Source: Asterias amurensis
Taxonomy: Eukaryota > Echinodermata > Asteroidea > Forcipulatida > Asteriidae
Length of the DNA stretch: 64,000 nt
NCBI RefSeq assembly: GCF_032118995.1
Contig: NC_092661.1
Location: 13,640,494 to 13,704,493, forward strand
Reading direction: 5' to 3'
Part shown: positions 1 through 12,496 of the stretch, in pieces
How positions within the stretch are numbered: position 1 is the stretch's first letter
Layout: each line of letters opens with the position of its first letter
Notes under the pieces: model-generated
Seen by the model: only the letters and a program-made list of their open reading frames with translations
Databases searched by the model: none
What the model was told of the DNA's origin: nothing
Position numbers and translations under genes: made by a program

Positions 1-1310
1 CACCCAGTTGTACCCACAAAGAAGCCAGCAATGTAGTACCCCTTCTGATGTTAGTACCCAGTTGTACCCATTTAGAAGCCAGCAATGTATTACTCCTTCT
101 GAGGGTAGCACCCATTTGTACCCATTCAAAAGCTGGCAATGTACATTTGTAGTATCCCCTCTAATGGTAGTACCCAATTTTACGCATTTATAAGCCTGCA
201 AAGTAGTATCCCTCTAAGGTAGTATCCACTCCATCGTTTTAATATATCAAAAGTCTACACATATACATATTGGTAGCACTTGATTCAGAAGGCAGCAGTG
301 TATGTACAAAAAACAACAACAATGATTTAGAAGCCTATGCGCCCATTTGTACGCATCATTCATAAGCCTAAATGTTTGTACCCATTCAGAAGCCTACTAT
401 ATGCTTCATTTATCTCTTCTGTCTGTAGCACCCATGCCTACCCTTCCAGAATCCTTCAATGTATACAAGATCCCCTCCGATTAGCACCCAGTTGTGTCCC
501 TCAGAAGCTTAAAGGGACACGTTGCCTTGGATCGGACGAGTTGGCAGTATAAATAGCATGTGTAGCCGTTTGTTATAAAATGCATATGGTTGGAAAGATG
601 TTTTAAAAGTAAGAATACAATGATCCACACAAATTTGCCTCGAAATTGCGTGGTTTTCCTTTTGCTTTGCGAACTAACGCGGTCGGCCATTATGGGAGTA
701 AAAAATATGGCCGAACGTGTTAGTAGATGAGGTAAAAGGAAAACCACGCAATTTCGAGGCATATTTGTGTAGATCATTGTATTCTACTTTTAAACATCTT
801 TCCAACCATATGCATTTTATAGCAAACGGTTACAAACGCTTTTCAAAGACCAACTCGACCGGTCCAAGGCAATGTGTTCCCTTAAAACATACCTTTTTTT
901 ATGATACATGTAGTACACACTACATGTACCCGATTGCACCCATTTGGAATCCTACAATGCACTATCCCCTCTGATGGTTGCACCCAACTGTACCTTTCAG
1001 AAGACTAAAACATTGTATTCTTTCTGATGCTAGCACCCAGTTCAAGTACCCTATCTGAGGCTAACAATGTACAATATGATACATGTACATGTACCTCCAG
1101 AAGCCTAAAACATTGTGTACCTTCTGATGATACATTAGCACCCATTTGTACCGTTTAAGAAGCATACAATGTTTTACCTCCTCTGGTGGTAAGACCTGAT
1201 TGTACCTGCACTGACTGATGTCTACGAATCTGTCTCTCTTCTGGTAATAGCACCCAATTGTACCACTTCAGATTCCTGCAATAACTACCTTCTTGTATCC
1301 TAATTGGAGA
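1..1310 (+). repeat. Degenerate minisatellite, ~55-60 bp unit, interrupted by a fold-back element
   Basis: Repeated blocks of the form GTAGCACCCATTTGTACCCA, TTCAGAAGCCTACAATGTA and CCCCTCTGATG recur from the left edge to about 1300, strongly diverged. A TTAA-bounded element occupies 509-885 and splits the array. Small open frames here have no coding character. Confidence 0.7.
509..885. mobile_element. TTAA-bounded fold-back MITE, family B, copy 1
   Basis: Terminal inverted repeats start TTAAAGGGACACGTTGCC and end with its complement at the CCCTTAA boundary. The two arms (about 180 bases each) pair nearly throughout, with GGCCATTATGGG and ATATGGCCG near the centre. No transposase. TTAA at both ends suggests piggyBac-type mobilisation, which is inference. 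Confidence 0.8.
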
Positions 1311-2324
1311 ATCCAACATGCACATAATGCGGTAGCATGGTCTTTTTGTCACAAAATGTTGTCACAAAATGTTTTAAATATATATACTACCTATGTTCTA
1401 AGTGATAGTAACTGGTGACCTTAATATGTTTGTTCTCGGGTCATCTAGAAAAAACACCTTTATTTTACCTATTTTACTTTATTTAACTGTCACAGGACAG
1501 CAGAACTTTAAAATTAGGCAACCAAAATTTAACATTTCTTGACAATCTTCACTGTGCAAGAATTTTCAAACCTACGGGTTGCAGTGCTAGTCACTTTTGA
1601 GGGTTTCAGTGACTGAAAGATACAATCAAGAAATTACTCTAAAACTGATCAAGGACAACAAATATTTTGTGTCACAACTGCAAAATCATGTCCCTGCATT
1701 CAAAATATTTTGGCGCGTATTCTTTTGAAAAATTTCACAAATATTTAAAGGGTTTTCTGTGCATACAGGAACCAGTAAGAACTCACTTCCAGTCAGTTTC
1801 CGTGGAACTGTCAATTTTACCGTCCAATGTCATTAACAAGTATGATTGTTAATAAGCCATTTTGTAATAAATAAAAAATTGCTTTCTTCAAGCATTGCTA
1901 TTCAGTCAATTTTGTAAGAAATCCAAAATCTTCTCCATCATCAATCTTTGACTATGTACCATAACACTGGTGAAGTGAGGGTAGGCTTGCTTATTCAAAT
2001 GCATTTTTTTATTTATTCTTGTTTTGTGTAATGCAAATATTTCTTGTTGAAAATTTTGTTGAGCATGAGTGAGATATTAACTATTGGTGCAAGTTGTCGA
2101 TCACTTTGTTCGATTAGCAATCGTTCACATGACTTCACATTTACCAACATCCCTTGTTTTTAAAGGGACAGGTAGGTTAAAGGTCACGATTGTTCATTCA
2201 CTAAAGACTTCTACTTGCAGCACTTTCTGTGAATGAGAATATGATATTGCCATATTTTAGCAAGGGTCCTCGGTTATGTGATCCTTTTTACACTTCACAT
2301 CATGCTTATTTTAACATGGTCTGA

Positions 2325-2497
2325 ATAATGGAAACAATGTGTGGTGAAGAGGTTTTCAACTTGTGGTTTAAACCCAACGAAGCCTGGTTCTTGATAATTT
2401 TACTGAGACAAAGTCGAGGTAAATCATGAAGAACCAGGCCTCGGCGGGTTTAAACCACTAGTTGAAAACCAATTCAACACACTTTGATTCCCATTCA
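2325..2497. repeat. Long inverted repeat (fold-back)
   Basis: Arms of about 68 bases: 2328-2395 (AATGTGTGGTGAAGAGGTTT, GTTTAAACCC, GCCTGGTTCTTGAT) against 2425-2495, with a ~30-base loop. Confidence 0.75.
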
Positions 2498-2771
2498 TAT
2501 AATTGTTCAATGATTTCTTTCAACACAACACCCCTCCAGCTATGAAATGGTAGGGCCCTCCGCCGCCCTCGGGTAAACAACTCCTTATAAGGGAATGCTG
2601 TGCGCGTATCGCGCGATGTGGCACAACTGTCCCGGCCGTTGCTCTCAACCAGTAGGAATGAAGAAGCTGTCTTATAAGCACAGGTGCAAGCCCGCGTGTT
2701 ACGCCCATGTTTCAACAGTTTTTACTTGTCATAAACAAAGGTTTATACACACCCACGGGACGCACTCTCCA

Positions 2772-2952
2772 CCAATAGACCTCATGCATTGACGTCATCC
2801 AGCCGCCATCTTAGAGGAAAAATGGTGACAAAACAATCGAGACGCACAGATTTGTACGCGCGGCGCATAGTATTGGCCAATAAACAACCTTCTTTTGACC
2901 TCTAGGTGAGGGCGCCCTACTGAAATGACGTCATATGCATAAGGTCTATAGG
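2772..2952. repeat. Short element with inverted ends
   Basis: AATAGACCTCATGCATTGAC plus GTCAT at the left and ATGACGTCATATGCATAAGG plus TCTAT at the right. It encloses GCCGCCATCTTAGAGG. Confidence 0.6.
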
Positions 2953-3489
2953 AATAGCGAAACTGTCTTAATAGGTATTTATGAATCTCTGTTAAAAAAT
3001 AACAAGGGTCATGGTTTATGTTTTAACAAGGATAGCTTTCACACAGCTATTTTTTTTTTACTTCGATGTGATTGTAGTCAAGGTCCCTTGTTAAAAAATT
3101 TCTTGTATGAAAGGGCCTATAGTTTTGTATATGATGCTTGTTCTTTTTATCTCAGCCAAATACACATGTTCTTGTGTACTGTCTTTTTCTTTGTCTTAGA
3201 CAGTTAGATTTCCTGTGATCACTGTTAAAGGCTAGTGTTCATAATCCTAGTCCTAGATGTATGTATATTATGCTCTCACTTATTGCAATTGTCTGCCAAA
3301 GCAATCGTCTACTTATACATGTAAGTTGTCCACCGTACTGGCAATTTATTTTATAATTTTGATAAAGAATTTGCAATTTCTGTTTGTTAAATAGATATGA
3401 ATTGTGATGTAATGTAATGAAAGTAAATGTAAAGCTATTATATGTAAATATTAATAATTTGCGGTAGTTGTCCTTTATTTATCTTTTGG

Positions 3490-3598
3490 CATGCAGAGGC
3501 TCTGTGGTCTGTGGTATTGGACTCAAGTTCTTATAGCTGAATCATGGGAGTGGGGGTTTGATTCCTAGGCATGGCACTTGAATCCTTGAGCGAGACAC
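3490..3598 (+). repeat. tRNA-like SINE head fragment
   Basis: GTGGTCTGTGGTATTGGAC, then GGTTTGATTCCTAGGCA, resemble degenerate Pol III A and B boxes, ending CTTGAGCGAGACACTT as in other SINE copies here. It abuts family A copy 1. Confidence 0.4.
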
Positions 3599-3896
3599 TT
3601 AAAGACACTGGACACTATTGGTAATTGTCAAAGACCAATCTTCTCACTTGGTGGATCTCAACATATGCATAAAACAACAAACCTGTGAAAATTTTAGCTC
3701 AATTGGTCGTCGAAGTTGCGAGATAATAATGAAAGAAAAAACACCTTTGTTACATGAAGTCGTGTGCTTTCAGATGTTTGACTTTGAGACCTCACAATGT
3801 TTTATACTATCAACAGCTCTCCATTACTTGTAACCAAGTAAGTGTTTATGCAAAAAAATTATTTGATTAATTACCAATAGTGTCCACTGCCTTTAA
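3599..3896. mobile_element. TTAA-bounded MITE, family A, copy 1
   Basis: TTAAAGACACTGGACACT at the left; the complement CAATAGTGTCCACTGCC plus TTTAA at the right. Internal blocks shared by the family: CAACATATGCAT, CAAACCTGTGAAAATTT, GAGATAATAATGAAAGA and AATGTTTTATACTATCAAC. Confidence 0.8.
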
Positions 3897-4092
3897 AACC
3901 ATAATTGTTTCTCTTAACCAATGTGTATAACTGGGAACCCGTGAGAGCTGAGACAGTATTGTGTTGGACTTTTAAGCAGCTTGTTGGGGTGGTGGTTTTT
4001 TTATTCTGTAGAAAAAGAGGAGAACCGGTTTTAGATGGCATTATTTGTGGTGTTGAGGCGAGTGTGTAAGTCCCTGTAGGTTACCCTGCCGT

Positions 4093-4365
4093 CAACTTCA
4101 CCAAACTCTTCCTAACTTAGGATTATTCAACTTCACCAAACTCTTCCTAACTTAGGATTATTCAACTTCACCTAACTCTTCCTAACTTAGGATTATTCAA
4201 CTTCACCAAACTCTTCCTAACTTAGGATTATTCTTAGAACTTGGGACGAGTTCAGTCCCGTATCCGAAAACGTTAGGATGCATTGAACACCATCTAAGTT
4301 AGAACGAGTTACTCGTCCCAACTCGCGATAGGATTAATTCTAGCGTTTCGTGTATCGGCTGCTCG
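4093..4365. repeat. Family F element with internal 35-bp tandem array
   Basis: Four copies of a 35-bp unit (CAACTTCACCAAACTCTTCC plus TAACTTAGGATTATT) start at 4093, 4128, 4163 and 4198. The element body follows, ending AGCGTTTCGTGTATCGGC. Confidence 0.85.
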
Positions 4366-4875
4366 AGACTAGAGGGCCTATATAGTCGTATGTTGGCCGA
4401 GGCAAAGCCCAGGACTATTGCTCTTCTTGTATGCATTTCATGTGCCAGTGTGTAGAGCCGGTCAAGTTGTACAAGTAACTGTCCTTGTTTCATGGGGTTT
4501 TATCCTCTAATCACAAGAAGGGAGTCTTTGAAATAATCTGAATTAACCCCCAGAAATGGCAACTGTCCCTGTCAATGGAAACTGTTTTCCTGTCATGTTG
4601 AATGTACATAATATGTCATTCTAAATATCTCCCGTGATTGGTGCACAACATCTCCCTGACTGCGAGAAGCAATTGTTGGCAGCTCTGAACACCTCGAGGT
4701 TGGTCGATCCTGGGGTGAATTTCTCAAAGAGGGAAGAATAGTCTTATCTCCTAACTTAGGACTAGGATTTTTATCCCCCGGGCAAAGGGCCATTCTGGAC
4801 CTACTTTTTTGGTGGTGTAGAGGGTTTGTAAATGGAATAGAACACTTGGATAGTTCAGTGGGGATTCATCGTCTG

Positions 4876-5064
4876 TGCCCAATTTCGTAGAGCTGCTTTT
4901 AGCACAAAAAGTAGCTAAGCTTAACAAAATTATGCTAACCAGGATAAGGTTACCAGCTAAACTACCATATTACATGTACAATTTGTGACCGGTGTCCTGC
5001 TCATTTCTGCAGACAATTGTTAAGCTATAGTTTTCTGCTTAACCAGCTCTGTGAAATTGGGCCC
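4876..5064. repeat. Fold-back element, family E, copy 1
   Basis: GCCCAATTTCGTAGAGCTGC at the left, CAGCTCTGTGAAATTGGGCC at the right, with ATGCTAACCAGGATAAGG between. Confidence 0.7.
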
Positions 5065-5207
5065 AGTCCGAGGGGAGAGCAATGCTCATGTACCTTAGAT
5101 CTTTCATTGTGATGTGGAGTCTATTCTGAGCTTTTACAGGAGGTGCAAGCTTTGTTCTGGGGTGGGGGGGATTGGGGAGGTCTCATCCTCTTGACCAAGG
5201 GTCAGCT

Positions 5208-5555
5208 ATCCAGGGCCTGACTTTATAGAGCTGCTTAAGCAGACAATATTGCTTAATAGTTTTTTGCTTAGCATTTGATGACATTACTATTCTGCAGTTG
5301 ATGTTGTGCATTTGATTTGATCAGTTTCCAGTAGACGCAGATTGCAGAAAAACCTAAACATGCATCAGGGCCCAATTTCAAAGAGCTGATTAAGCACAAA
5401 TATAAGCTAAGCAAAACAATTATGCTAACCAGAATAAGGTTACCAGCCAAAATACTATGTCACATGTACAATTAGTGACTGGTATGATGCTCATTCTTGC
5501 TAAGCACTGATTTTTTAAACAGTAGTTTCTGCTCGAACACTATAAAATTGGGCCC
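5208..5555. repeat. Fold-back element family E, nested partial copy plus copy 2
   Basis: A half-copy starts at about 5208 (AGGGCCTGACTTTATAGAGC). A fuller copy spans 5368-5555 with both GGGCCCAATTT and AAATTGGGCCC ends. Confidence 0.65.
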
Positions 5556-5777
5556 AGAGAGGACTAACTTTTGAAAAATGTACAATGTAAAGTAGTGTTT
5601 AAGAACATTATGACCACAATCTGGAATACTTGTACTGTAATGATGCATATATAAATGCCATTTCCACCTAAGTTGTGTCAAGTGTACAATTTGATATATA
5701 TTGATTTTTTAATTGTGCTTTTGTCTTGTTGGTAGAGTGGTTGTAAACTTGAAATCTAGTTGAAATCTCAATGTCAT

Positions 5778-6030
5778 AGACCCAAATTCAAAGAGCTGCT
5801 AAACAACCGATTTTTTGCTTACCTTACACACACGAAAAGGCATGCTAACCTTCCGATGCTTACTGTATGAAAATTAATGACGTCACAATACAAATCCATG
5901 GTGAATGCGCAAGATGGCCGCCTAACTTTCTTGTTACCCTGTGAAATACGTTTACACCTTAGCATTTTTTTCTGCTACAGTAAGCACAACAATTTTTTTA
6001 CTATTAAGCAGCTCTATGAAACTGGGCCCT
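5778..6030. repeat. Fold-back element family E, copy 3, with internal insertion
   Basis: The ends are GACCCAAATTCAAAGAGC and GCTCTATGAAACTGGGCCC. The centre contains unrelated AATGACGTCACAATAC and AAGATGGCCGCC. Confidence 0.55.
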
Positions 6031-6194
6031 GATGATCCCACCCCCTCCTCATTGATTCTGTCTTACAATTGGTTGTTGACTTTCACTGTTGCATTACGCA
6101 AGTATAAGACCACCATGCACCACCACAACAGTACCAGCTTATTGGCAAATATTTAAGTTGAGTTCTTAGTAATAAGTATGACAGACAACTCTAC

Positions 6195-6599
6195 TTAAAA
6201 AGGAACTGGTATGGACACTATTGGTAATTACTCAAAATAATTATTGGCATAAAACCTTTCTTGGTGACGTGTAATGGGGAGAGGTTGATGGTATATAACA
6301 TTGTGAGAAACGGCTCCCTCTGAAGTGCCATAGTTTTCAAGAAAGAATTAATTTTCCACGATTTTGATTTCGAGAATTCCGATTTAGAATTTGAGGTCTC
6401 GAAATCAAGCATCTGAAAGCACACAACTTCGTGTGACCATGGTGCGACAAGGGTGTTTTTTTCTTTCATTAATATCTCAGAACTTCGACGACCGATTGAG
6501 CTCAAATTTTCACAGGTTTGTTATTTTATGCATATGTTGAGATACACCAACTGTGAAGACTAGTCTTTGAACATTATCAATAGTGTCCAGTGTCTTTAA
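6195..6599. mobile_element. TTAA-bounded MITE, family A, copy 2
   Basis: Reverse orientation to copy 1, with an internal GAGGTCTCGAAATCAAGCAT block. It abuts a family C element at a shared TTAA (6596-6599). Confidence 0.75.
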
Positions 6600-6968
6600 A
6601 GCCATTGGACCCTTTCGGTAAACAGTGTTGTCCAAGGCCCACACTTTGTGTACCACAACTTCTATAGCCAATAACAAACCTGTGAAAATATAGGCTCAAT
6701 CGGTCATCGGAGTCGGGAAAAAACAACGGAAAAACCCACCCTTGTGTCCGCGCGTTTCGCCGTGTCATGACATGTGTTTAACATAAATCCGTAATTCTTG
6801 TTAACGAGAATTTATATTGTTTTGCTGTTTTCTCAAAAAGTAATGCATTTCATGGAATAATATTTCAAGAGAAGTCTTTCACCATTGCCTTCTGTAAACC
6901 CTGTAAGTTATTTGTAAATCTGTGAACTTTTATTTTTTTTCTGAACCGAAAGGGTCCAATGGCTTTAA
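6596..6968. mobile_element. TTAA-bounded MITE, family C, copy 1
   Basis: The ends are TTAAAGCCATTGGACCCTTT and its complement. The interior includes GCGCGTTTCGCCGTGTCATG and AAGAGAAGTCTTTCACCA. No coding capacity. Confidence 0.8.
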
Positions 6969-7074
6969 AAGTCCTTCTAAAATTTGTGTAAATATTATAT
7001 ACTTTCTTGAATGTTTCCCACTGAACAGCAATTTTGTGCACACCAGTACTTATAATCCACATTCTCTCACAGAG

Positions 7075-7175
7075 CTCGCGAAAGTAACAAGTATACAGTG
7101 CTATTACATGTACACTGTGGGTAAAACACAAATTAATATTCTTTATCTCAATGCAAATTTTCATCTATTAGTTTT
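7075..7175. repeat. Fragment of family H
   Basis: GTATACAGTGCTATTACATG, GGGTAAAACACAAATTAATA and AATGCAAATTTTCATCTATT match the right part of 48140-48330. Confidence 0.45.
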
Positions 7176-7754
7176 ACATTATTACCACTTTCAAAGTATG
7201 CTGTTTATACTACCAACCATACATCATTGTAGACAATTATCAGTGGATTTGGTGTAATATGCTTTTGGAAAAAAATCATACATCATACAAAAATTTGGTG
7301 AAATCGATGGCAGACCCTTTAAACCATAACAGAAGATAAGCCAAAGTTGTGAAAAAAAGGCTCTTTGTCTCATCGATTAAAAAAAATACGAGATGGAGGT
7401 CTGATAGAAAAAGTCCCTTCCGTAACCCAGGGTAATGATGTAAATAAAGTGATTACTGTGCAATAGAAATCCAATGATGATAATAACACAGATGTTTAAA
7501 TGTTTTATGTACAAGTTACATTATGTGATATTTATTATTTATACAGTGTATTTCCAAATAAATTATGTATTCAGACAGACATTATGTGTTAAAATCGATC
7601 GTGTGCATTTTTGTCATGCATGTATTTAGTTGTGACTTACAGTGGCAGACAAATGCCTCTTTTGCCGTTATGTAGGCAACCTGGCAATTTAAGTGTTTCA
7701 AGGAATATATTTTGCTCTAGAACTTCTGTACAACTTGACCCGTCTCCCATGTAA

Positions 7755-7870
7755 CAGGACATCAGGTTGGCTCGTGGTTTCTTTAGCAGTGCCTTTTCCC
7801 TCTGTGGACCCCGGTTCGAATCCCACCTTAGACTGGAGCCTTGCATGTGAAATGGGTTTTCAGCCCCTAC
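7755..7870 (+). repeat. tRNA-derived SINE fragment
   Basis: A good B box (GGTTCGAATCC at 7811) with a weak A-box-like GGCTCGTGG upstream. No clear tail. Confidence 0.4.
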
Positions 7871-7871
7871 C

Positions 7872-8067
7872 TGGGCCAAATTTCATAAAGCTCTTAAGCA
7901 GATAACTTTGCTTAGCAAATATCTTTGCTAAGCAAGAATTGAGTGGAAAACAAGTTGCAGCAATGTAAACTGTTATGGTATTTTTGCTAATAATCTATTT
8001 CAGCTAAGCAATATATTTCTGTGCTCAGCAAGTTTTTATTCTTACAGTGCTTTACAAAATGGCCCCT
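7872..8067. repeat. Fold-back element family E, copy 4
   Basis: GGGCCAAATTTCATAAAGCT to GTGCTTTACAAAATGGCCCC; the interior repeats TTGCTTAGCAAATATC-type blocks. Confidence 0.6.
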
Positions 8068-8113
8068 GATTGTGTGGGTTTCACCATTGGGGTTCTCCTC
8101 GCAAATCGAAAAC

Positions 8114-8458
8114 TTAAAGGCAGTGGACACTGTTGGTAATTACTCAAAATAATTATTAGCATGAAACCTCACTTGGTAATGAGTAAGGGGAGCTTTTGAT
8201 AGTATAAAACATTGTGAGAAACGGCTCGCTCTGAAGTGACGTAGTTTTCGAGAAAGAAGCAAATTTCCACGAATTTATCTGAAGTATCTGAAAGCACACA
8301 ACTTCGTGTGACAAGGGTGTTTTTTCATTAATTATTATCCCGCAACTTCGATGACCAATTGAGCTCAAATTTTCACAAGTTTGTTATTTTATGCATATGT
8401 TGAGATGCACCAAGTGAGAAGACTTGTCTTTGGCAAATACCAATTGTGTACACTTTAA
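8114..8458. mobile_element. TTAA-bounded MITE, family A, copy 3
   Basis: TTAAAGGCAGTGGACACTGT at the left; degenerate right end (GTGTACACTTTAA). Internal family A blocks are intact. Confidence 0.75.
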
Positions 8459-10342
8459 CATTAATAATAACATCCCAAAATTGTTGAGTTATTTACATGT
8501 CATTATGGTCGATGTAGAATAGCGCAGTCAGCATAGTTTAAACCCTGTGACAAATTAAAAATCAAAACTGACACAAGATACAATATAAAAATGAAAACAT
8601 TTTAATTCATTCATAACGTGGGTTTTCGCTTTTACACATGTACATTACACAGAATGTACACTCATGTATGTTCACAGACAGTGTTCTTTAACATGTTTTT
8701 ATCGACATGCAACACTGTTTTTGTCTTCTTCTGCATTGTTTAAAACAAAATTTCAGTGAATGCAAAAAATTAATATACCCTTCCCATGCATTGCACATCG
8801 CACCTGCGCACTAACACTACTGGTTGACACATGAGGGACTATTGCGTCATGGGCTAATGGTGGCATTACGCGTAAGCATTTGTGCGTCTGCTTTGTGTAC
8901 AAATTTATGTCGTTTGCCAAATAGTGTTTGTACGCATGTTTGAATGTAATGAGGTTCGTGGAAAAGGCTAAATAGGTTTTAAACTATAACATTTTAGAAA
9001 ATTGCAACAAAGTTCGTACATTTGATATACAACAAAAAATAATTCATAATTCATTAGTTATTATCCGACCATCAGGAAAGCAGTTGGATCCGGTAAAGCG
9101 ACCACTGTCCTCTCAGTACCATTTAAAAGCACTGATATGTGTACTGCCCTCGATCAAGTCTAATGTCTTACAAGGCAATCAGTTCTAAGCAGTCTACATG
9201 AAATAAGGCAAACAAATAAAGTCAAGTCTGTCTAGAGCCAATATGGCTCATTTGGCCAGTGAGTGTATATCCGGTTTCATTGGCATTTAACAACTGAGAA
9301 TATCTTTCAATGCTGGACAGGATGCCAGTCCATCTCACCGGTACCCAGTTGTCCTACACCCTAGACCGCTCGGCCATGACACCCATGGCATAGCGTTCGC
9401 TGCATGTGTGGGGGGGGGGTGGTCGGCAATTATTTTGAGGATGGGGGGGGGGGCTAGTGCTCCTTTTTACCTCCATGGTCTACCAATAACTTATCTTTGT
9501 TCAGGTTTTTAGTTGTGCTTAGATTTTTTGCAAATCTTAAATCTTGACCTTATGTTTTACCCAAATTAGAGTTATGAATCAAAAGGTAACTTCAAAGAAC
9601 TGGACCCTATTTCATAAAGCTGTTAATCAGAAAACACTGCTGGAAAAATTTCTTTTCTAAGTGAAAATTTAGTGGGCCACCAGTAATGTTCCTTATGGGT
9701 AAAGGGAAGATTTCTAGCTACTCGGTACGCCCTGAGCTAAGCTTTGAAGATTCGGTGAAGATGGGCAATAATGGTATTCAGCATTTGAAGTACTACATAT
9801 TTTAGAACACAATTCACGGATATGCACCATAGTAAAGAAACCGGTTGTTCAAACATGTTAACTGAAGTAATTAGTTACACTGTGTCTATTATTATCATAA
9901 ACTTACTCTCCTAATTACTCTATGATTTGAATTGCAATACATTTAATACCAACCGTACATTGTAACTCACACTGACGAGTCTACACAACCAAAGAAAAAG
10001 GAAAAGTTGTAGGTGACATAAAAAGTGGCATGTTTAATAATACAATGGCTGTGAGAAAAATGTTGCTGTAGAGGAAGTTGTGTTTAGGTCTTAGTACATG
10101 TCTGTATCAATAGTTATCTTGCCTGACCATTGATACATTTTACATTTCTTACTTAAAAGCGAAAAACAATTTTGGTGAATTTTCAGAGCAGATGCAAATA
10201 TCACTTCAATAGATTGAAATTTTGCATCCAGAATAAACAAAATATTATTTGTCTTTCACCCTTCACACTGAAGTGTATTATGCACTGTATACTAACTACT
10301 TTCCCCGAGTTGCCTACAACTAAAGTACAAAGTATCCAGTAC
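8459..10342. other. Gene-free stretch
   Basis: Only short open frames. It holds a G-run pair (9410-9452) and a short family E-like fragment near 9603 (CCCTATTTCATAAAGCTG). Nothing else seen. Confidence 0.5.
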
Positions 10343-10704
10343 TTAAAGGGAAGGTACATGTTTGGTAATTACTCAAAACAAATATAATCATAAAACCTTA
10401 CTTGGTAACGAGTAATGGAGAGCTGTTGATAGTATAAAACATTGTGAGAAACGGCTCCCTCTGGAGTAGCAAAGATTTTGAGAAAGAGGTAATTTCTCAC
10501 TGAAATAGCCAAAAGTCTTTTTATTCCTACCTGAAAGCACACAAAGTCATTCAACAGGGGTGTTTTTTCTTTCATAATTTTCTCGCAACTTCGATGACCA
10601 ATGAGCCCAAATTTTCACAGGTTTGTTATTGTATGCTTATGTTAGGATACACCAAGTGAGAAAACTGGTCTTTGACAATTACCAAACGTGTACCTTCCCT
10701 TTAA
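10343..10704. mobile_element. TTAA-bounded MITE, family A variant with different tips, copy 4
   Basis: The interior is family A, but both ends read AAAGGGAAGGTACA...GTACCTTCCCTTT instead of the usual GGCAGTGGACACT tip. The ends still pair with each other. Confidence 0.75.
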
Positions 10705-12210
10705 TACACTTCAGTGTAAGGGCAATATCCAACCAAATTAAAAGCATTGCAAGAATTTGACCGCTATTTTTGCTCTTGTAGTGTTGCCTTTGTCCAGTCT
10801 TGAGCTATTGAGCTTGACCATTGTGTGTCTGGTGTTGTCCGTCAACCTCACAGTGTGTGTTGATAGCATAGAGTTATATATACTGATGTAAGAACTAGAG
10901 GACGCACTGGTGATGCTTCTTGCACAAACGCGACGGGACCACAAGGAGACACGCGACGGGACTGCAAGGAGACACGCGTGCACCATTCTGTTTAGCATGT
11001 TGAATATGAAACACACGTTGCAGTTTTGCTGTTTTGTCAACTTACAAAATGGCCGCACAAACACACGCCGTGCGATGACTGTTTTGTCAACTTAGAAAAT
11101 GGCTGCATGCGCGCATGCCGGGTCACGTATATGGGCCAGTGCACCCTCTAGTACTTACACAGTGTATATAACTCTATGGTTGATAGGGCCTGGTCATAAG
11201 GCCAGACCTCCTGTCCTTGCTGCCCTCTCCATCATGCCGTAAGGCTCGACGTTCAAGACAGAGTCATCCTTCCTTCTTCAAGATTTCCTAACCCTAGACT
11301 TTCCCCATCTTGAGATCATGGATGTGTTTCAAGTTGGTGGCCACAACCAAAAGAAGCCAATTTGTATGTAGAATTTTCACCAGGACTGACTTTTGATTGC
11401 AACCACCTGAACACACACCCCTAGTTTGGCTGTCAAACCAGGACTACTTTGTCCTCATAACTTTGCTTCCCGACATCCTCCAGAACTCATTCACTAGTTT
11501 TGTCCGATTTTGAACGACTCTTAACAGCTGAAATAGTATGTTTACAAAATATCCAAAGACTTTGGTGTTCTAGCACCATGTTTGGAGTTCTGAATGATTC
11601 GGAAAGGAACAATTTTGAGGTTACGATTTATAATCCTGAACAACTGTGCAAGGTTATTATAATTTTGTCAAGACCAAATGCAGCAATTTAAAGTAAACTG
11701 TATAAAGACAAACAACCACATTTTAAACAAACTCCTGTCTTTTGTAATAATCTTGCTCCCAGCCTGCTATTGCAACACAACCATACATAGTAAATGATGG
11801 CACCAGTCTTTTTGTTTTAAAACAATCTTCATTTTAATTTCAATAGAAGTGAGGGTACCACCACATTGGTGTAGGTAAACCTGTGTATCAAATTAATGTA
11901 CAGTATTCAAATTAATGTTTTCAATTCAAATGTACAAATCAACATGGTGTTGATTTAGTCCTCGACAATTAATGTTTCCTGTTATTTTCTTTTTCAAAAT
12001 TGTCAGCACCTATTTTACTGTGGCGATAGTGGTATTTTTTTCAAAAATACTAATAGTACTTCCAGAGTTCTTCCTTTTTGCAACCTTTTTGAAAAGCAGA
12101 TTATCATGGCCGGTGTGATTTCAAAAAGTCCATAAAATATTTGTTCAACAAAAATCGACAACAATTTATATCAGCGAGGGCATTTCCCTTTAAACGTTTG
12201 TGAAAATACA
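10705..12210. other. Gene-free stretch left of WTAP
   Basis: A pair of related 50-base stretches (CACGCGACGGGACTGC type, 10925-10975; TGTTTTGTCAACTTA, 11030-11095) and unique-looking AT-rich sequence. No coding signal. Confidence 0.5.
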
Positions 12211-12216
12211 TTTATT
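12211..12216 (-). terminator. Candidate poly(A) signal of WTAP
   Basis: AATAAA on the minus strand, about 280 bases past the WTAP stop codon. Confidence 0.4.
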
Positions 12217-12496
12217 CTTAATCACCAGAAATTGCATGGGCGCACAAGCTGCAAGAAGAAATACTATTGACGGAATTAGATAAGACTGAGTCTTGTTCCG
12301 ATAGTGCGCGGTCCAAGACAAACTGTAAGAACTAAATTCAAATATTTTCTCAGAAACGGAATAATTCAAACACAGACATTTAAATTTTTAACTTGTCCAT
12401 AACACACTCATCTCAACTAACCACCACAACAAAATTTTGACTTTTTGTTGTTTAATACTCAAAAACTACAAAGTTTCCCGAAGGAGAAAAATGATA

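Noticed and set aside
481-974. Two opposed open frames with shared peptide text (KGKPRNFEA…)
   Set aside because: They arise from the two arms of the family B fold-back and recur at 16307-16723.
3618-3833. Open frame with recurring peptide (…[18 protein letters not shown]…)
   Set aside because: The same peptide appears in reverse or forward at 6218, 8156, 10369, 38500 and elsewhere. It is the translation of the family A MITE, not a gene.
7637-7879. Minus-strand 80-codon open frame
   Set aside because: It covers a tRNA-like SINE head with a B box and shows no domain or splice context.
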